Below, piece by piece: positions 41,078 through 50,618 of a DNA stretch of 64,000 nucleotides; positions within the stretch are counted from its first letter, which is position 1; every line of letters starts with the position of its first letter. The notes under the pieces are model-generated. The model saw only the letters and a program-made list of their open reading frames with translations. It searched no databases and was not told the DNA's origin. The DNA is taken from positions 124,001 to 188,000 of the forward strand of contig PHBH01000002.1 in assembly GCA_002840535.1 (NCBI GenBank). Direction: 5' to 3'. This DNA is from Deltaproteobacteria bacterium HGW-Deltaproteobacteria-15. GTDB lineage: Bacteria; Desulfobacterota; DSM-4660; Desulfatiglandales; HGW-15. Position numbers and translations under genes: made by a program.

Positions 41078-43878
41078 AAGGTGAGAGCTCAGTTTCCCTT
41101 CTGCTGATTTCCGCTTTTCTGTGGGCATGTTTTGCGTGGCCCGGGACACTCCGGGCCGAGGACAAAGCGGCGTCTCCGGACGGCCCGCCGGTCATGGAAA
41201 CCCCGGAGCAGTTCATCCAGAAAAGCCGAGCGGCAGCAGAAAATAAGCTGTCGGATCTCAAGGTACAGGCCCGGGAGTGCGGGGCCGATCTCCTGCTTCG
41301 TCAGGTGACCGATACCGGAAAAATCATCGAAGAGCTGAACGCGGCCCCCGGAACCCTTCGGTATTACGTTTCCGATCTCTCCGCCAAACAGGCGTTGGAT
41401 GGAATCGTGGACGCGATGAAGAAGTGGATGCAAGGGAGCGAGCGCAGCTTCATCAAGGATCTGACACTCTATTCCGCGAGCCCGGGGGCCGGTTTCGTTC
41501 CCCCGAAGGTCTCCGCCCTCTTTCCGGAAAGCGCAAAGGATGTGGACAGCGACGTTCTCCATGCCGCGGATGCGGACACGGCCGCCATCCTGAATCTGCC
41601 GTCTCATTGCGATCCCTCTGTCCAGGCCGTTCTTGGCACCGTGTATAAGCAGGTCGGGGCCGGCTGCTGCAGGGACCGGAAACAGCTCCAGGACAAGGAC
41701 GGCAACCCGAGTGGCACCCAATGCCTCGGCAACTATGACCAATGGCTGGTGACACCTCTCGATCCCGGCTACAAACACCGCGGCTCTGTTTTCAACCTTC
41801 CACTCCAGCGGCTCGGCCGGGAGTTTTCCATGCTCAGCATGTCCGGCGATCAACCAACGGCCGCAGGCATCAATAAAATGGTTGTAACGATTCCAACCTT
41901 TGTCCCGAAGATGGAAAAGAGACAATGCCGTATTGAAGCGGACAGAAGGGTGAAGATCCACGAGGTGGAGGAAGCGGCCGGCTTCCAGGACGGCCCTTCC
42001 TTCCAAAAGGAATGGCGCTACCTGGCGATTCGGTTCCTGGGTCTCTCCTTTCCCGAATTCGAGGGACAAACCGCACTGGATCTGTTCTATCCCGCGAGAA
42101 CGGCTATCCACCATGGCGGCCTGTATGAGAGGTTCACCGCACCGGAGTTCGTCTCCAATGAGAACCTCAAACCCAAGCTGAAGATCGATACCGGACGCGG
42201 GATCAGGTACGTGGATACCGCCGAAACCGGACAACGCTATCTGCAGCATATGAACCCGTTCAATATCTCCATACGGACGACGGTTCAAACCAAAGGGGGA
42301 ATATTCCAGGCCCAGGGGAGCAACAGGATTGTTCGAACCGCGGATGTGGGAAAAGGGACCATCCGCTGGACCGTGGGCAAGTTGGACACGGACAAGCGAA
42401 CCATCACCCGGGATATCACCGCCAACCTGGTGGATGTAGTGCCGGAAGCCACCCTCAGTGACGGCATCATTTCTCATGGTGGAAGCTATAAGGTTTTCGT
42501 ATCGGTCAAGGGACCTGCCGACATGTCCCGCTACCAGGTCCGCTGGCATCCTGAGGGGAATCTGAACTTCCAGTCGGAAACCACCCCGTTCGAACAGGAA
42601 TCAGAGGAGCACTGGGTTTCCCGAAATACCATTTCAGCGGGAAAGGCAACGGATCAGACATCAACCGCAAGCAAGTTTTCCTTTTCAGCGGAGATCGTCA
42701 ACTCCGTGGGTTCGCTCTTTGCCTATAACGCCACCGGGACCACGCGTCAGCCTCCGGCCGGGGACCTGGTTCTTTTCGCGGCCCAGGGCCGGGAGTCTCT
42801 TCACCGGCTCCCGGATGGAGAGACCATCGATATCTTCTCAGGAGGCCGCAACAGCGAAACCGCTCCGGTAAAGTTTCTGCCGTACGTTGCCGCGGATGGG
42901 GGAGCGTCGTTCCGGCCCTTTCCGGAAGTCTACGATACGTACGAGATGTATGGCGCCAAAACCAAGCTGGGTATCCGGAGCAGCAACGCGTATGCGGTTC
43001 AGGTGGCGGCAGGCGCCGATGGGTTTCAGGCCCTTCCCGGAACATCAGGCTCGGGCAGGGCCGAAATCTACGCTTGGGTCGGGCGGGATATCAACCCGGC
43101 CCACACGGATCTCGACAACGATAAAGTCACCCTCTCCCCTCCCATTGCCGTCACCCATAACAAGGTGCTGCTGGAAGCGGGCAAGGGGAAGAAAGACGAC
43201 GAACTGATCTATTATCTGAGAACCGCAGGTCCGGCGGACATGTCGAAGTATACGGCCGCATGGGCCGGCAACAAGGGCATTGACACCCAGGCTTCGACCT
43301 TCAGGAAAACAGAGGACGGATACGTGGCCGAATGGGCAAGTCCGGTCTCCGAGTCTCTTATGGCAGTCGCTATCAAGAAGAGGGACAACGTGGTTTTCTC
43401 CTACCAGAGTCTAATGCCCGCAATCACCCCCACACAACCTGATATCAAATTGACCCGCACCCCCGCCCCCCTGAAAGTCACGGTCAAACAGGAGAAAGGC
43501 GAGGCCGCAGGCAAAACTGCAGTGATCGTTTCCGGACTGGATGAGACCCTTGCCGTGGAAGTACTGGATGACAGCATGCCGGTGAAGGCAGAGATCAAGG
43601 ATGTTCACCCGGAGGATATGGGGGTGACCTTCTGCCGCTGGAGTTTCCTCAATGGAGAGGGACTGGCATTCAAAAGCGACGTGACTCCGGTGGAAATTTC
43701 GAGGGAGGAGCGTCAGGGAACCTGCCGGAATACCATCAGCGGGCTCTCATCCGGATTCAAGGCCAATGCGCATGTTCAGGTGGACCTGGTCACGCGACTC
43801 ACCCTGCCCGGGAAGCCGGTAGTTGCAGACGGCGGGGACCAGGCTGTCGGGATACCGGCAGGTTACCCGCGTAAGTGA
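41074..43878 (+). CDS. Large exported protein with three Ig-like repeats, unknown function
   Basis: The 934-residue protein overlaps the kinase-like gene by ATGA. A signal peptide (MKGESSVSLLLISAFLWACF, cut near TLRAED) is followed by a helical region and a Cys-rich stretch (VGAGCCRDRKQ and TQCLGNYDQW, about residues 195-225). The C-terminal half holds three related beta-rich units. Unit 1 (about 465-545) has GPADMSRYQVRW, FQSETTPFEQE and SRNTISAG. Unit 2 (705-780) has GPADMSKYTAAW. Unit 3 (825-900) has HPEDMGVTFCRW, FKSDVTPVEIS and CRNTISG. The spacing is like PKD/Ig-type adhesion modules. It is probably a periplasmic or surface structural component working with its operon partners. Confidence 0.78.
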   Translation: MKGESSVSLLLISAFLWACFAWPGTLRAEDKAASPDGPPVMETPEQFIQKSRAAAENKLSDLKVQARECGADLLLRQVTDTGKIIEELNAAPGTLRYYVSDLSAKQALDGIVDAMKKWMQGSERSFIKDLTLYSASPGAGFVPPKVSALFPESAKDVDSDVLHAADADTAAILNLPSHCDPSVQAVLGTVYKQVGAGCCRDRKQLQDKDGNPSGTQCLGNYDQWLVTPLDPGYKHRGSVFNLPLQRLGREFSMLSMSGDQPTAAGINKMVVTIPTFVPKMEKRQCRIEADRRVKIHEVEEAAGFQDGPSFQKEWRYLAIRFLGLSFPEFEGQTALDLFYPARTAIHHGGLYERFTAPEFVSNENLKPKLKIDTGRGIRYVDTAETGQRYLQHMNPFNISIRTTVQTKGGIFQAQGSNRIVRTADVGKGTIRWTVGKLDTDKRTITRDITANLVDVVPEATLSDGIISHGGSYKVFVSVKGPADMSRYQVRWHPEGNLNFQSETTPFEQESEEHWVSRNTISAGKATDQTSTASKFSFSAEIVNSVGSLFAYNATGTTRQPPAGDLVLFAAQGRESLHRLPDGETIDIFSGGRNSETAPVKFLPYVAADGGASFRPFPEVYDTYEMYGAKTKLGIRSSNAYAVQVAAGADGFQALPGTSGSGRAEIYAWVGRDINPAHTDLDNDKVTLSPPIAVTHNKVLLEAGKGKKDDELIYYLRTAGPADMSKYTAAWAGNKGIDTQASTFRKTEDGYVAEWASPVSESLMAVAIKKRDNVVFSYQSLMPAITPTQPDIKLTRTPAPLKVTVKQEKGEAAGKTAVIVSGLDETLAVEVLDDSMPVKAEIKDVHPEDMGVTFCRWSFLNGEGLAFKSDVTPVEISREERQGTCRNTISGLSSGFKANAHVQVDLVTRLTLPGKPVVADGGDQAVGIPAGYPRK

Positions 43879-43937
43879 ACCGAAACAGCGAGCATATTCT
43901 CCGCAGCTCGCTGCGGGGAGCTTCAATTGGAGCTTTG

Positions 43938-44696
43938 ATGCGAATGAAAACCTACCTTTTCACCATTTTCCTGTTGCTGGTGATTATGCATCTCGCAAGC
44001 CCGGGGGGCATGGTGTTTGCTCAACCCGATGAAATTGTAAGAGACAGCGACATGATGCCGCTTTTCCCCGATCTTGAGGCCGGCAAGGGGGACGCCGAAA
44101 AAAAGAAATCCGGCCGGACCGAATGGGAGACAGTGGATATCAAACTGTTCCGTGTAACACCGGTCAGCGGCAACAACCCCTTCCACACCCGCGAGCCTGT
44201 CAGGAATTTCAATGGCGAGACATACCCTACCATTACGGCAATCAAGCAGAGGGCCCGGGGCCAGACCACTGCACATGGAGGCGGGTGCAACCCGTCAACG
44301 GCAACGGCAAGGGTAACGGCTCGAAATGCATCACAGGGCGTCTGCTACACCATGGACACGGCCGCCGGGACCTGCAAGGTGACGGCGGACACCCACTGTC
44401 CCAACAGCGCCTTCTTCGTGGACCAGAGACCCGCTGTCTGGCACCCGAACCAGCTCCGCATCCAAGAGATCCAACCTGCGATTTGGCGGATCACACAGTT
44501 CCCTCCGTGTATCGACAGCGGGGCGACATGGTGTCTTTTCACGCCCGGGACATATGATCTGGTGCTGCTGGAGGTGGCCACCGGCAGGCAGTGGCGAATC
44601 AACATCAGCTTCACAGGGAACGGCGTGGACCCGTGGTCCATTTTCAATTACGCCTCTTTTACCGTGACCATCAACTCCGTAACGGCGCTCAATTGA
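43938..44696 (+). CDS. Exported cysteine-containing protein, unknown function
   Basis: From the ATG at 43938 (GGAG 5 bases upstream) the protein has 252 residues with a signal peptide (MRMKTYLFTIFLLLVIMHLA, cut near VFAQPDE). The frame also runs back to a GTG overlapping the previous stop, but that adds only non-signal sequence. The mature part has six cysteines (GGGCNPST, GVCYTMD, GTCKVTADTHCP, FPPCIDSG, WCLF), probably paired as disulfides. It ends in a beta-rich region (GTYDLVLLEVATGRQWRINISF). No family recognised. Confidence 0.72.
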   Translation: MRMKTYLFTIFLLLVIMHLASPGGMVFAQPDEIVRDSDMMPLFPDLEAGKGDAEKKKSGRTEWETVDIKLFRVTPVSGNNPFHTREPVRNFNGETYPTITAIKQRARGQTTAHGGGCNPSTATARVTARNASQGVCYTMDTAAGTCKVTADTHCPNSAFFVDQRPAVWHPNQLRIQEIQPAIWRITQFPPCIDSGATWCLFTPGTYDLVLLEVATGRQWRINISFTGNGVDPWSIFNYASFTVTINSVTALN

Positions 44697-44712
44697 TGCG
44701 GGGAGACGAAAT

Positions 44713-45237
44713 ATGAAGCGCATTCCTTCGGCCGTGTTGATCATCGCCCTTGTCTCCGCCCTCGCGTCGCATACGGGATCCGTTCCATGGGCGGGGAGCA
44801 TGCGCCAGTTCCAGCCCATCAAGACTCCTGAAGGACCCGTTGCCGCTGTGCCGGAGGGATTCGAAACGATTGCGGATATCCGTCCCGTGGACAGGGAGAT
44901 CGTGCGCAAGTTCATGGAGGACCTGGCGAACAACTGGAACACCCCCCAACTTCTGCAGATGCTCTCAGAGGATTTCTATGACAAGAGCCTCTTTCATGAC
45001 TCCATGATGACCGTCACCAAGGTCCCCTTCGATGCAAAACTCAAGATCCTTTCCATCCGCTCCATCCATACACTTCAGCAGATGGTCGGAGAGGACCCGC
45101 AATTAGGAAGGGTGTGTGTCAGCATCGTGGAAGTCACGGCCCTGACACAGATCCTGCTGAATGATCCGGAGGCCGGTTTTGTAAAACTGGAAGGTTTGAA
45201 CGACTATCTCTTGAGAGTGGTGGACAGGCAGCTTTGA
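44713..45237 (+). CDS. Exported protein of unknown function, possibly NTF2-like fold
   Basis: The 174-residue protein has a signal peptide (MKRIPSAVLIIALVSALASH, cut near VPWAGS). The domain starts with VDREIVRKFMEDLANNWNTPQLLQMLSEDFYDKSL. The helix followed by W-x-x-x-x-L-x-x-x-L-x-x-x-F/Y resembles the start of SnoaL/NTF2-like small domains, but this is only by eye. It sits 16 bases after the previous gene and its stop overlaps the start of the outer-membrane protein gene. Confidence 0.72.
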   Translation: MKRIPSAVLIIALVSALASHTGSVPWAGSMRQFQPIKTPEGPVAAVPEGFETIADIRPVDREIVRKFMEDLANNWNTPQLLQMLSEDFYDKSLFHDSMMTVTKVPFDAKLKILSIRSIHTLQQMVGEDPQLGRVCVSIVEVTALTQILLNDPEAGFVKLEGLNDYLLRVVDRQL

Positions 45238-47459
45238 TCAGTGCGCTCAAAAGGATGCTGTGGCGGGCTCTGCTTTTTCTGGGGATGATGGTCGCGGCCG
45301 TTCCCACTGCCCGGGGCGAGGATCCCTTTGTGATTCCCGAAGAATTCGACCCCATTCCGTCCTGGGAGGTTTGGGGAAGCAATACCTTTCATTTTGACTG
45401 GTATAGAAACCGGGGCGACGACAGTAATGCCATTCACAACATTGTGGGCACTCAGTTCTATGATGAGATCGCCTTCGAGTTTTCGAAAAAGCGCAACCCC
45501 TATGATTCCATACGGGGATCGTTTAACGGCGTGGCGAACACGTCGGAGTATCGTTACGATTCCTTGGGCTTTATCCCGGAGCAGTTCAGCCTGGTCTGGG
45601 AAAAGGGAGATGTGGCTGCGCCATTCCGCCTGAGACTGGGCGACTACTATGGGTTTTATACATACCGCACATTTCAAAGGTCGCTGAAGGGTGTTCAGTT
45701 CGAAATCCAGCCGCCGCTCGGCAGGGAAACGGCTTTGAACCACTCCATTGTCCTGACCAGCGGAACCGGAGCGCTTCGGGACTACAAGGACGGGGTTCCG
45801 TCGGATGACCTTTACCTCGGGGGATCGTGGCTCATCCATACCGGGCCGGCCAATCTCAGCCTGAATGTCATGCGCAACACACGCGACGAAGACATGGGAA
45901 CCCTGACACCTGACCAGTCTCAGACGGTCTACAGCCTTGGGGCGGATTACGAAAAGGGAGTGTGGGATCAGAAGCTGATGCTTGAAGGGGAATGGGCCTA
46001 TTTTGATGGCGACCTCCGCGGGCAAGGTCCGGCGATCGAAGAAGACAAATCGGATCAGGGATACTTCTTTCAACTCCGGGGGAGAAGCAGACGGCCTCTC
46101 ACCTATGAATTCAAATTCGAGGACTACGGAAAGAATTTTCAGCCGAATGGGGCCGTAGTTCCCCCTGACCGCAGGACATGGGAAAGCCGCGCGGGCTACC
46201 GCTTTGGCGAAGGATTCGGGGTAAGCGGCCGCATCCAGCGGTTTATCGACGGCCTGGAGAGGGGAAATCCCCTGACTACGGATGTTGTCGGTGTAAGCGG
46301 TTCAGGATTGATCGGGTTCATACCCGTCAAGGGAATAGTCATGTCGTTTGACAGCTTCATCAGCGAGAACAGCGATGACGACAACACGACCGATAACAGG
46401 ACCATCTCTTCCCGGATGGATCTCAGCATGCCGATCCGTGAAAGGCTCTCAGGCCGAATCGGAGGATCGACTCAGCAGGTGGAGGATTCCCTCGCCAATA
46501 GAGAAACCGAATACTTCGAGACGCACGCCGGCATCTCACAGGGTTTTTCATTTCTCGGGCTCACCGGCGGGATTTCCCCAGGCCTCTTCTATGCCTCGAC
46601 GGATGTACAACCGGGCGATGGTCAGGATCAGTATGGTTTCGATCTTGCCCTGAATATGGCCGGCGTGAACAACAGTGTGACCGCCGGGTATCGGTTTCAG
46701 CGCAACAATCCCCATGCTGAAAACACCAACGACGTCTCCACACACGCCATAAATGCTTCGTACGTCTATACCATTGGTCCGAACAGTCTCAGCACCGAAT
46801 TCGAAGTGTACAACCGGGATCCCCAGAGGGATGAGGACTCGACCGGGTACCGGGTTGCCGCTTACTGGACCTTCTGGTTCTCAAAACCCGCACGAAGGAT
46901 ACGCAAGGGAGCTCCCCGAACCGGCCTGGCGGAAGAAACGGACGACGCGTACACTCATGGCGTGATGTTGGCCCAGCTCGTGCCGGGGGCGCCGCTGACA
47001 AACGCCATCGATCGTCTTTCCCGCGGAGGGATAAAGGGCGGGATCGATTTGCCGGGTATGGTGGTCTTCCCAACACAATTCATCGAAGAAATATCCCAGC
47101 GGCAGCAATTGGCAGTTGTGCACAAGGACGGCATCGTGACCAAAGCGGCGCTAGTCATTGAACTGGAAGATACCGGCGCCCCTGAAACGACTCGGCGGCT
47201 CTTTGAAAGAATCAGGCGCATACTGATCCAAAAGTATGGCGCCCCCGAAACCTTTGAACGGGGAGAGTTTTCCGATAACCTCTCAGAGGACATCAACAGG
47301 CTTGGTGTGATCCGGGTTGCGGAGTGGCCCACGGAAGCCGGGGTGATCCGGCTGGGCATCCCGAGAAGGCTGGACCGGAAGGTGCGGATCGAAATTCAGC
47401 ACGCGTCGCAATTCCCGCCACCCACCATGACCCTGTGGAGTATTGAGGGCCTACAGTAG
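45234..47459 (+). CDS. Outer-membrane beta-barrel protein with C-terminal soluble domain
   Basis: The 741-residue frame starts at TTG 45234, overlapping the previous stop (GGACAGG 7 bases upstream). An ATG at 45255 would also keep the signal peptide (MLWRALLFLGMMVAAVPTAR). After GEDPFVIPEEFDPIPSWEVWGSNTFHF the sequence alternates as in amphipathic beta strands with many aromatic girdle residues up to about residue 565, giving a porin-like barrel of some 20 or more strands. The last 170 residues (from about 570) form a different, soluble domain with NAIDRLSRGGIKGGIDLPGM and RRILIQKYGAPETFERGEF. It is the last gene of the operon and probably the outer-membrane part of the system. Confidence 0.8.
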   Translation: MISALKRMLWRALLFLGMMVAAVPTARGEDPFVIPEEFDPIPSWEVWGSNTFHFDWYRNRGDDSNAIHNIVGTQFYDEIAFEFSKKRNPYDSIRGSFNGVANTSEYRYDSLGFIPEQFSLVWEKGDVAAPFRLRLGDYYGFYTYRTFQRSLKGVQFEIQPPLGRETALNHSIVLTSGTGALRDYKDGVPSDDLYLGGSWLIHTGPANLSLNVMRNTRDEDMGTLTPDQSQTVYSLGADYEKGVWDQKLMLEGEWAYFDGDLRGQGPAIEEDKSDQGYFFQLRGRSRRPLTYEFKFEDYGKNFQPNGAVVPPDRRTWESRAGYRFGEGFGVSGRIQRFIDGLERGNPLTTDVVGVSGSGLIGFIPVKGIVMSFDSFISENSDDDNTTDNRTISSRMDLSMPIRERLSGRIGGSTQQVEDSLANRETEYFETHAGISQGFSFLGLTGGISPGLFYASTDVQPGDGQDQYGFDLALNMAGVNNSVTAGYRFQRNNPHAENTNDVSTHAINASYVYTIGPNSLSTEFEVYNRDPQRDEDSTGYRVAAYWTFWFSKPARRIRKGAPRTGLAEETDDAYTHGVMLAQLVPGAPLTNAIDRLSRGGIKGGIDLPGMVVFPTQFIEEISQRQQLAVVHKDGIVTKAALVIELEDTGAPETTRRLFERIRRILIQKYGAPETFERGEFSDNLSEDINRLGVIRVAEWPTEAGVIRLGIPRRLDRKVRIEIQHASQFPPPTMTLWSIEGLQ

Positions 47460-47462
47460 CCC

Positions 47463-47490
47463 CCCGGATCACACCTGTGCAATCCGGGCG
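47463..47490. terminator. Possible bidirectional terminator between convergent genes
   Basis: CCCGGAT and ATCCGGG form a 7-bp stem around CACACCTGTGCA in the 9-base gap and the end of the convergent capA-like gene. No T-tract follows on the plus strand, so confidence is low. Confidence 0.35.
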
Positions 47491-48791
47491 GGCAGCATCC
47501 TCAAGTTTCGAAATCTCTGAGACTGAGTTTTACGGTCAATTCGCGACATCGGACCATCGAGTCTTTCATGGGAGAGAAGGTATTCCGGCACTGAGTGGCT
47601 TCGATCTGGGGTACTGGAGTGATCCCCGCGCGATTCACCCCATTGGAGCGTCAGGACATTGTCTCTGCCCTTCTTCACCCGGGTGCCAAAGCTCTTCCCT
47701 TCTCTATCCAGAACGTCGGCCAGCCAGCGTGCATCCTCTCTCGATGCCAAATTCACTCTGAAGTTCTTGATCTTTGTCGGACGCATTTCCAGGCGGACGA
47801 GCCTGCCCGTCAACGTATTGAAATCGGCAAAATACATGAGACTCAGATCGTCCCGGAATCCCTCATATCCCCCAATTCCCTCGTAGTCGTTCAGGAAATC
47901 CCCGCAACCGTAGAGAATGAGTCTCTCGCGGTATACTTCAATCCCCTTTGCATGGTGTGAGGAATGGCCGTAGACGAGGTCAACTCCCGCATCATCGATC
48001 AATCGATGGGCGAATTCGACCTCCCCCTCGGGCACGCCATACCCCCAGTTTCCTCCCCAGTGGACGGAGAACACAACGACATCCCTTGCCCGCTTCACCC
48101 TTTCAACCCTCTCCCGGATGCGCATGATCGACTCATCCGAGTAACCGCTGAGAAGATTGATTCCTGGTTTCTGCTCCGCGGCTCCCCAATTCACCGGGAC
48201 GCCGCTCGACGGGGACCCGAAGGCGAAGAGGACGACCCGGCCCTTTCCCTCCACTTCAAAGAAGGCGGGTGCTTGGGCCTCGGAGAGATCCATCCCCGCT
48301 CCGGCCCACCTTATCTTTGCCTTTCTCAATGTCTCAAGGGTCTCCCGGAGACCGGCATAGCCCCAGTCGAGGACATGATTGTTTGCAATGGAGCAGATAT
48401 CGATCCCGGCTGCGGTTATGGAACCGATGTTCTCCGGATGCATTCTGTAGTTGATGCCCTTCCCTTTCCAGTAGTCATCGCTTCGGGTGACGCTTGTCTC
48501 GAGGTTGATGATCTTCACATCCGGTTTTACCCTCTCCAGCTCACCGATGGCGTCCCCCCAGATATAGGCGGGATCAACACCGCGTGGAATGGGGCCGTTC
48601 ACCCTTTCGGCCAGGTCAACATACCCTGTGGCGTCCTTGATGTAACCCTCGTGGATCTCCGGGTGACTCGGGTGCGGGAGGATCTGGTCGATGCCTCTTC
48701 CTGTCATGACATCGCCGCACAGGAACAGGGTGAGCAGCTCGGAATTCCCGCGGCCGGAATCGCTTTTTTGATGCTCGTCACCGGTGCTCAT
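47469..48791 (-). CDS. CapA-family (poly-gamma-glutamate synthesis-type) metallophosphatase
   Basis: The 440-residue protein has the ordered motifs of the PGA_cap calcineurin-like family. These are LFLCGDVMTGRGID near residue 25, KIINLETSVT, DICSIANNHVLDWGYAGL, VVFSVHWGGNWGY and DLVYGHSSHHAKGIEVYRERLILYGCGDFLNDY. No clear signal peptide is seen. CapA/PgsA homologues are linked to capsule or exopolymer handling, but many stand alone with unknown substrates. It is convergent with the exported-protein operon and in a unit of its own. Confidence 0.9.
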   Translation of the reverse strand: MSTGDEHQKSDSGRGNSELLTLFLCGDVMTGRGIDQILPHPSHPEIHEGYIKDATGYVDLAERVNGPIPRGVDPAYIWGDAIGELERVKPDVKIINLETSVTRSDDYWKGKGINYRMHPENIGSITAAGIDICSIANNHVLDWGYAGLRETLETLRKAKIRWAGAGMDLSEAQAPAFFEVEGKGRVVLFAFGSPSSGVPVNWGAAEQKPGINLLSGYSDESIMRIRERVERVKRARDVVVFSVHWGGNWGYGVPEGEVEFAHRLIDDAGVDLVYGHSSHHAKGIEVYRERLILYGCGDFLNDYEGIGGYEGFRDDLSLMYFADFNTLTGRLVRLEMRPTKIKNFRVNLASREDARWLADVLDREGKSFGTRVKKGRDNVLTLQWGESRGDHSSTPDRSHSVPEYLLSHERLDGPMSRIDRKTQSQRFRNLRMLPARIAQV

Positions 48792-49056
48792 CTTCTCTGC
48801 ATCTTCTCCTCATGTCATTGAATATAATCACCGAAGAATCTTAAAGTAATTATGCATTGTCGGGTGCATGTATCAAAATCGGGTCTCTTCAATTCAAGCA
48901 GAATAAGACAGGGTGGCCAGGAAAATACTCACATCCCCTGATTGAGCAGGAAAAGGGACTTCATGTTCAATCGAGAAAGGTTCCGGCGTCTCGGATTTCT
49001 CGCTTCGCCCGAAATGACAAAATGAGAGACGAAATGACAAAATGAGAGACTTTTTA

Positions 49057-49186
49057 CGTCATCCCGGCTGAATGAAGCCTGTCCCGGCGAAAGCCGGGAG
49101 CCGGGATCCAGTATTTTAGAGCCTTTGCAGAATATCTGGATTCCGGCTGGAGTTTATCCCGCACTTGATGCGGGGCCGGAATGACG
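49057..49186. mobile_element. Intergenic dispersed element with inverted ends
   Basis: The ends CGTCATCCCGGC and GCCGGAATGACG are near inverted repeats, and the middle carries further stems (CCCGGCGAAAGCCGGG). It has no gene and is a type of small non-coding element common in related genomes. The 460-base gap (48792-49251) also has a short tandem duplication of GAGACGAAATGACAAAAT at about 49005-49045 and no gene. Confidence 0.6.
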
Positions 49187-49251
49187 ACTTTTTACGAGAC
49201 CATCAAGGTTCAGGGTTTCACATTTTAGGGTCCAGGAAAAGGAGAGATCCG

Positions 49252-50601
49252 ATGAAAAAGACAGGAGATACCCGGATGCGCTCATGCGGGGATGACCGGT
49301 TGCCGCCTCTGGATAGCGGGCTCTCAGAGGTCATTCACAGACTCAGGGGGATTGCGGACCGGCTGTACGCTCGGACCGGGATGAGCAGACGGGAATTTTT
49401 GAAGAGCCAGATGGGGTTGGCCGCATTCTTCCTTTCCATGAACCAGGTGTTCGGCCGCTTCTTTATGGTGGAGGAAGCGGAAGCGCTTGAAAAGGGTGCG
49501 GCCGAGGAAAAAGCCGCTGCCCTTTCGGAACAGTTCATCTTCGACGTTCAGGTCCACTATGTGCATGACGATTACCCTTCCCCTGACGGTCTTCTTTCCC
49601 TCCGTGAAGCGGCCAAGGGCTGGAATCCTGAGCTCAAGGGCAAAAAACCGGTACTGGAAGATATCCTCTACGAGAACTTCGTCAGGGAGGTGTTTCAGCA
49701 GAGTCAGACCAGGGCCGCGGTCTTGAGCAATGCCCCTGCCGACGACAAGAAGGGTTGGTTCATCACGAATGAAGAGGCCGTCCGGACTCGGGACCGGGTG
49801 AATGAGCGTCTCGGAATGAGAAAGCTTCTTGCCCATGCCATTTTCACCCCAGGGCAGCCGGGTTGGATGGACGAGCTCGACAAGGCCATTGACTTGAAGC
49901 CCGACGCGTGGAAAGGATACACCCTGGGGGATCCCAGGGGGAACTCCAGGTACCCATGGCGGCTGGATGACGAGAAACTGGTCTACCCGGCATTCGAGAA
50001 GATGGAAAAGGCCGGGATCCAAAACGTCTGCATCCACAAAGGCCTTCTCCCTTCCGGGTACGGGCAAAAGCTCACCAGGAAACAGATCGAGCACGCCGGG
50101 GTGGATGATCTCGGGAAGGCTGCGAAGGATTGGCCCAATCTCAATTTCATCATCTACCATTCGGCAATCGAGAAGGGAATCCCCCGCCAGGAAGACGCGG
50201 CCGAATTCCGGAAGACCGGAAGGATTGCCTGGGTCACAGAGCTTTCCGAAATCCCGGAGAAACATGGGGTGGAAAACGTATACGGCGAACTCGGAGCGGT
50301 CTTTGCCACCACGTGTGTCGCCCATCCGGAGTTGTGTGCGGGCATGCTGGGGACCCTTGTACGGGGACTCGGCCCCGATCACGTATGCTGGGGGACCGAT
50401 TCAGTGTGGTTCGGATCTCCCCAATGGCAGATCGAGGCAATGCGGCGGATCGAGATCCCCGAAGGTCTGCAGAAACAACACGAATTCAAACCCCTCGGCC
50501 CTGCGGACGGTCCGGTCAGGAATGCGATTTTCGGTGAGAACTCGGCAAGGCTCTACAATGTCGACGCGGACGCCCAGAAATCCGGGAGTCGCAGCATGTG
50601 A
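49252..50601 (+). CDS. Tat-exported metal-dependent amidohydrolase family 2 protein
   Basis: From the ATG at 49252 (AGGAGA 8 bases upstream) the protein has 449 residues. A long n-region leads to a twin-arginine motif SRREFLK (residues 45-51) followed by the hydrophobic MGLAAFFLSM. The TIM-barrel part has FDVQVHYVHDDYPS with the metal-binding His pair, IYHSAIEKG, and CWGTDSVWFGSP with the late Asp. Tat export of a folded, metal-loaded amidohydrolase is plausible. It is convergent with the molybdopterin oxidoreductase gene and may act on the same class of compounds. Substrate unknown. Confidence 0.88.
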   Translation: MKKTGDTRMRSCGDDRLPPLDSGLSEVIHRLRGIADRLYARTGMSRREFLKSQMGLAAFFLSMNQVFGRFFMVEEAEALEKGAAEEKAAALSEQFIFDVQVHYVHDDYPSPDGLLSLREAAKGWNPELKGKKPVLEDILYENFVREVFQQSQTRAAVLSNAPADDKKGWFITNEEAVRTRDRVNERLGMRKLLAHAIFTPGQPGWMDELDKAIDLKPDAWKGYTLGDPRGNSRYPWRLDDEKLVYPAFEKMEKAGIQNVCIHKGLLPSGYGQKLTRKQIEHAGVDDLGKAAKDWPNLNFIIYHSAIEKGIPRQEDAAEFRKTGRIAWVTELSEIPEKHGVENVYGELGAVFATTCVAHPELCAGMLGTLVRGLGPDHVCWGTDSVWFGSPQWQIEAMRRIEIPEGLQKQHEFKPLGPADGPVRNAIFGENSARLYNVDADAQKSGSRSM

Positions 50602-50618
50602 AGGAATCCGGAACAAAG

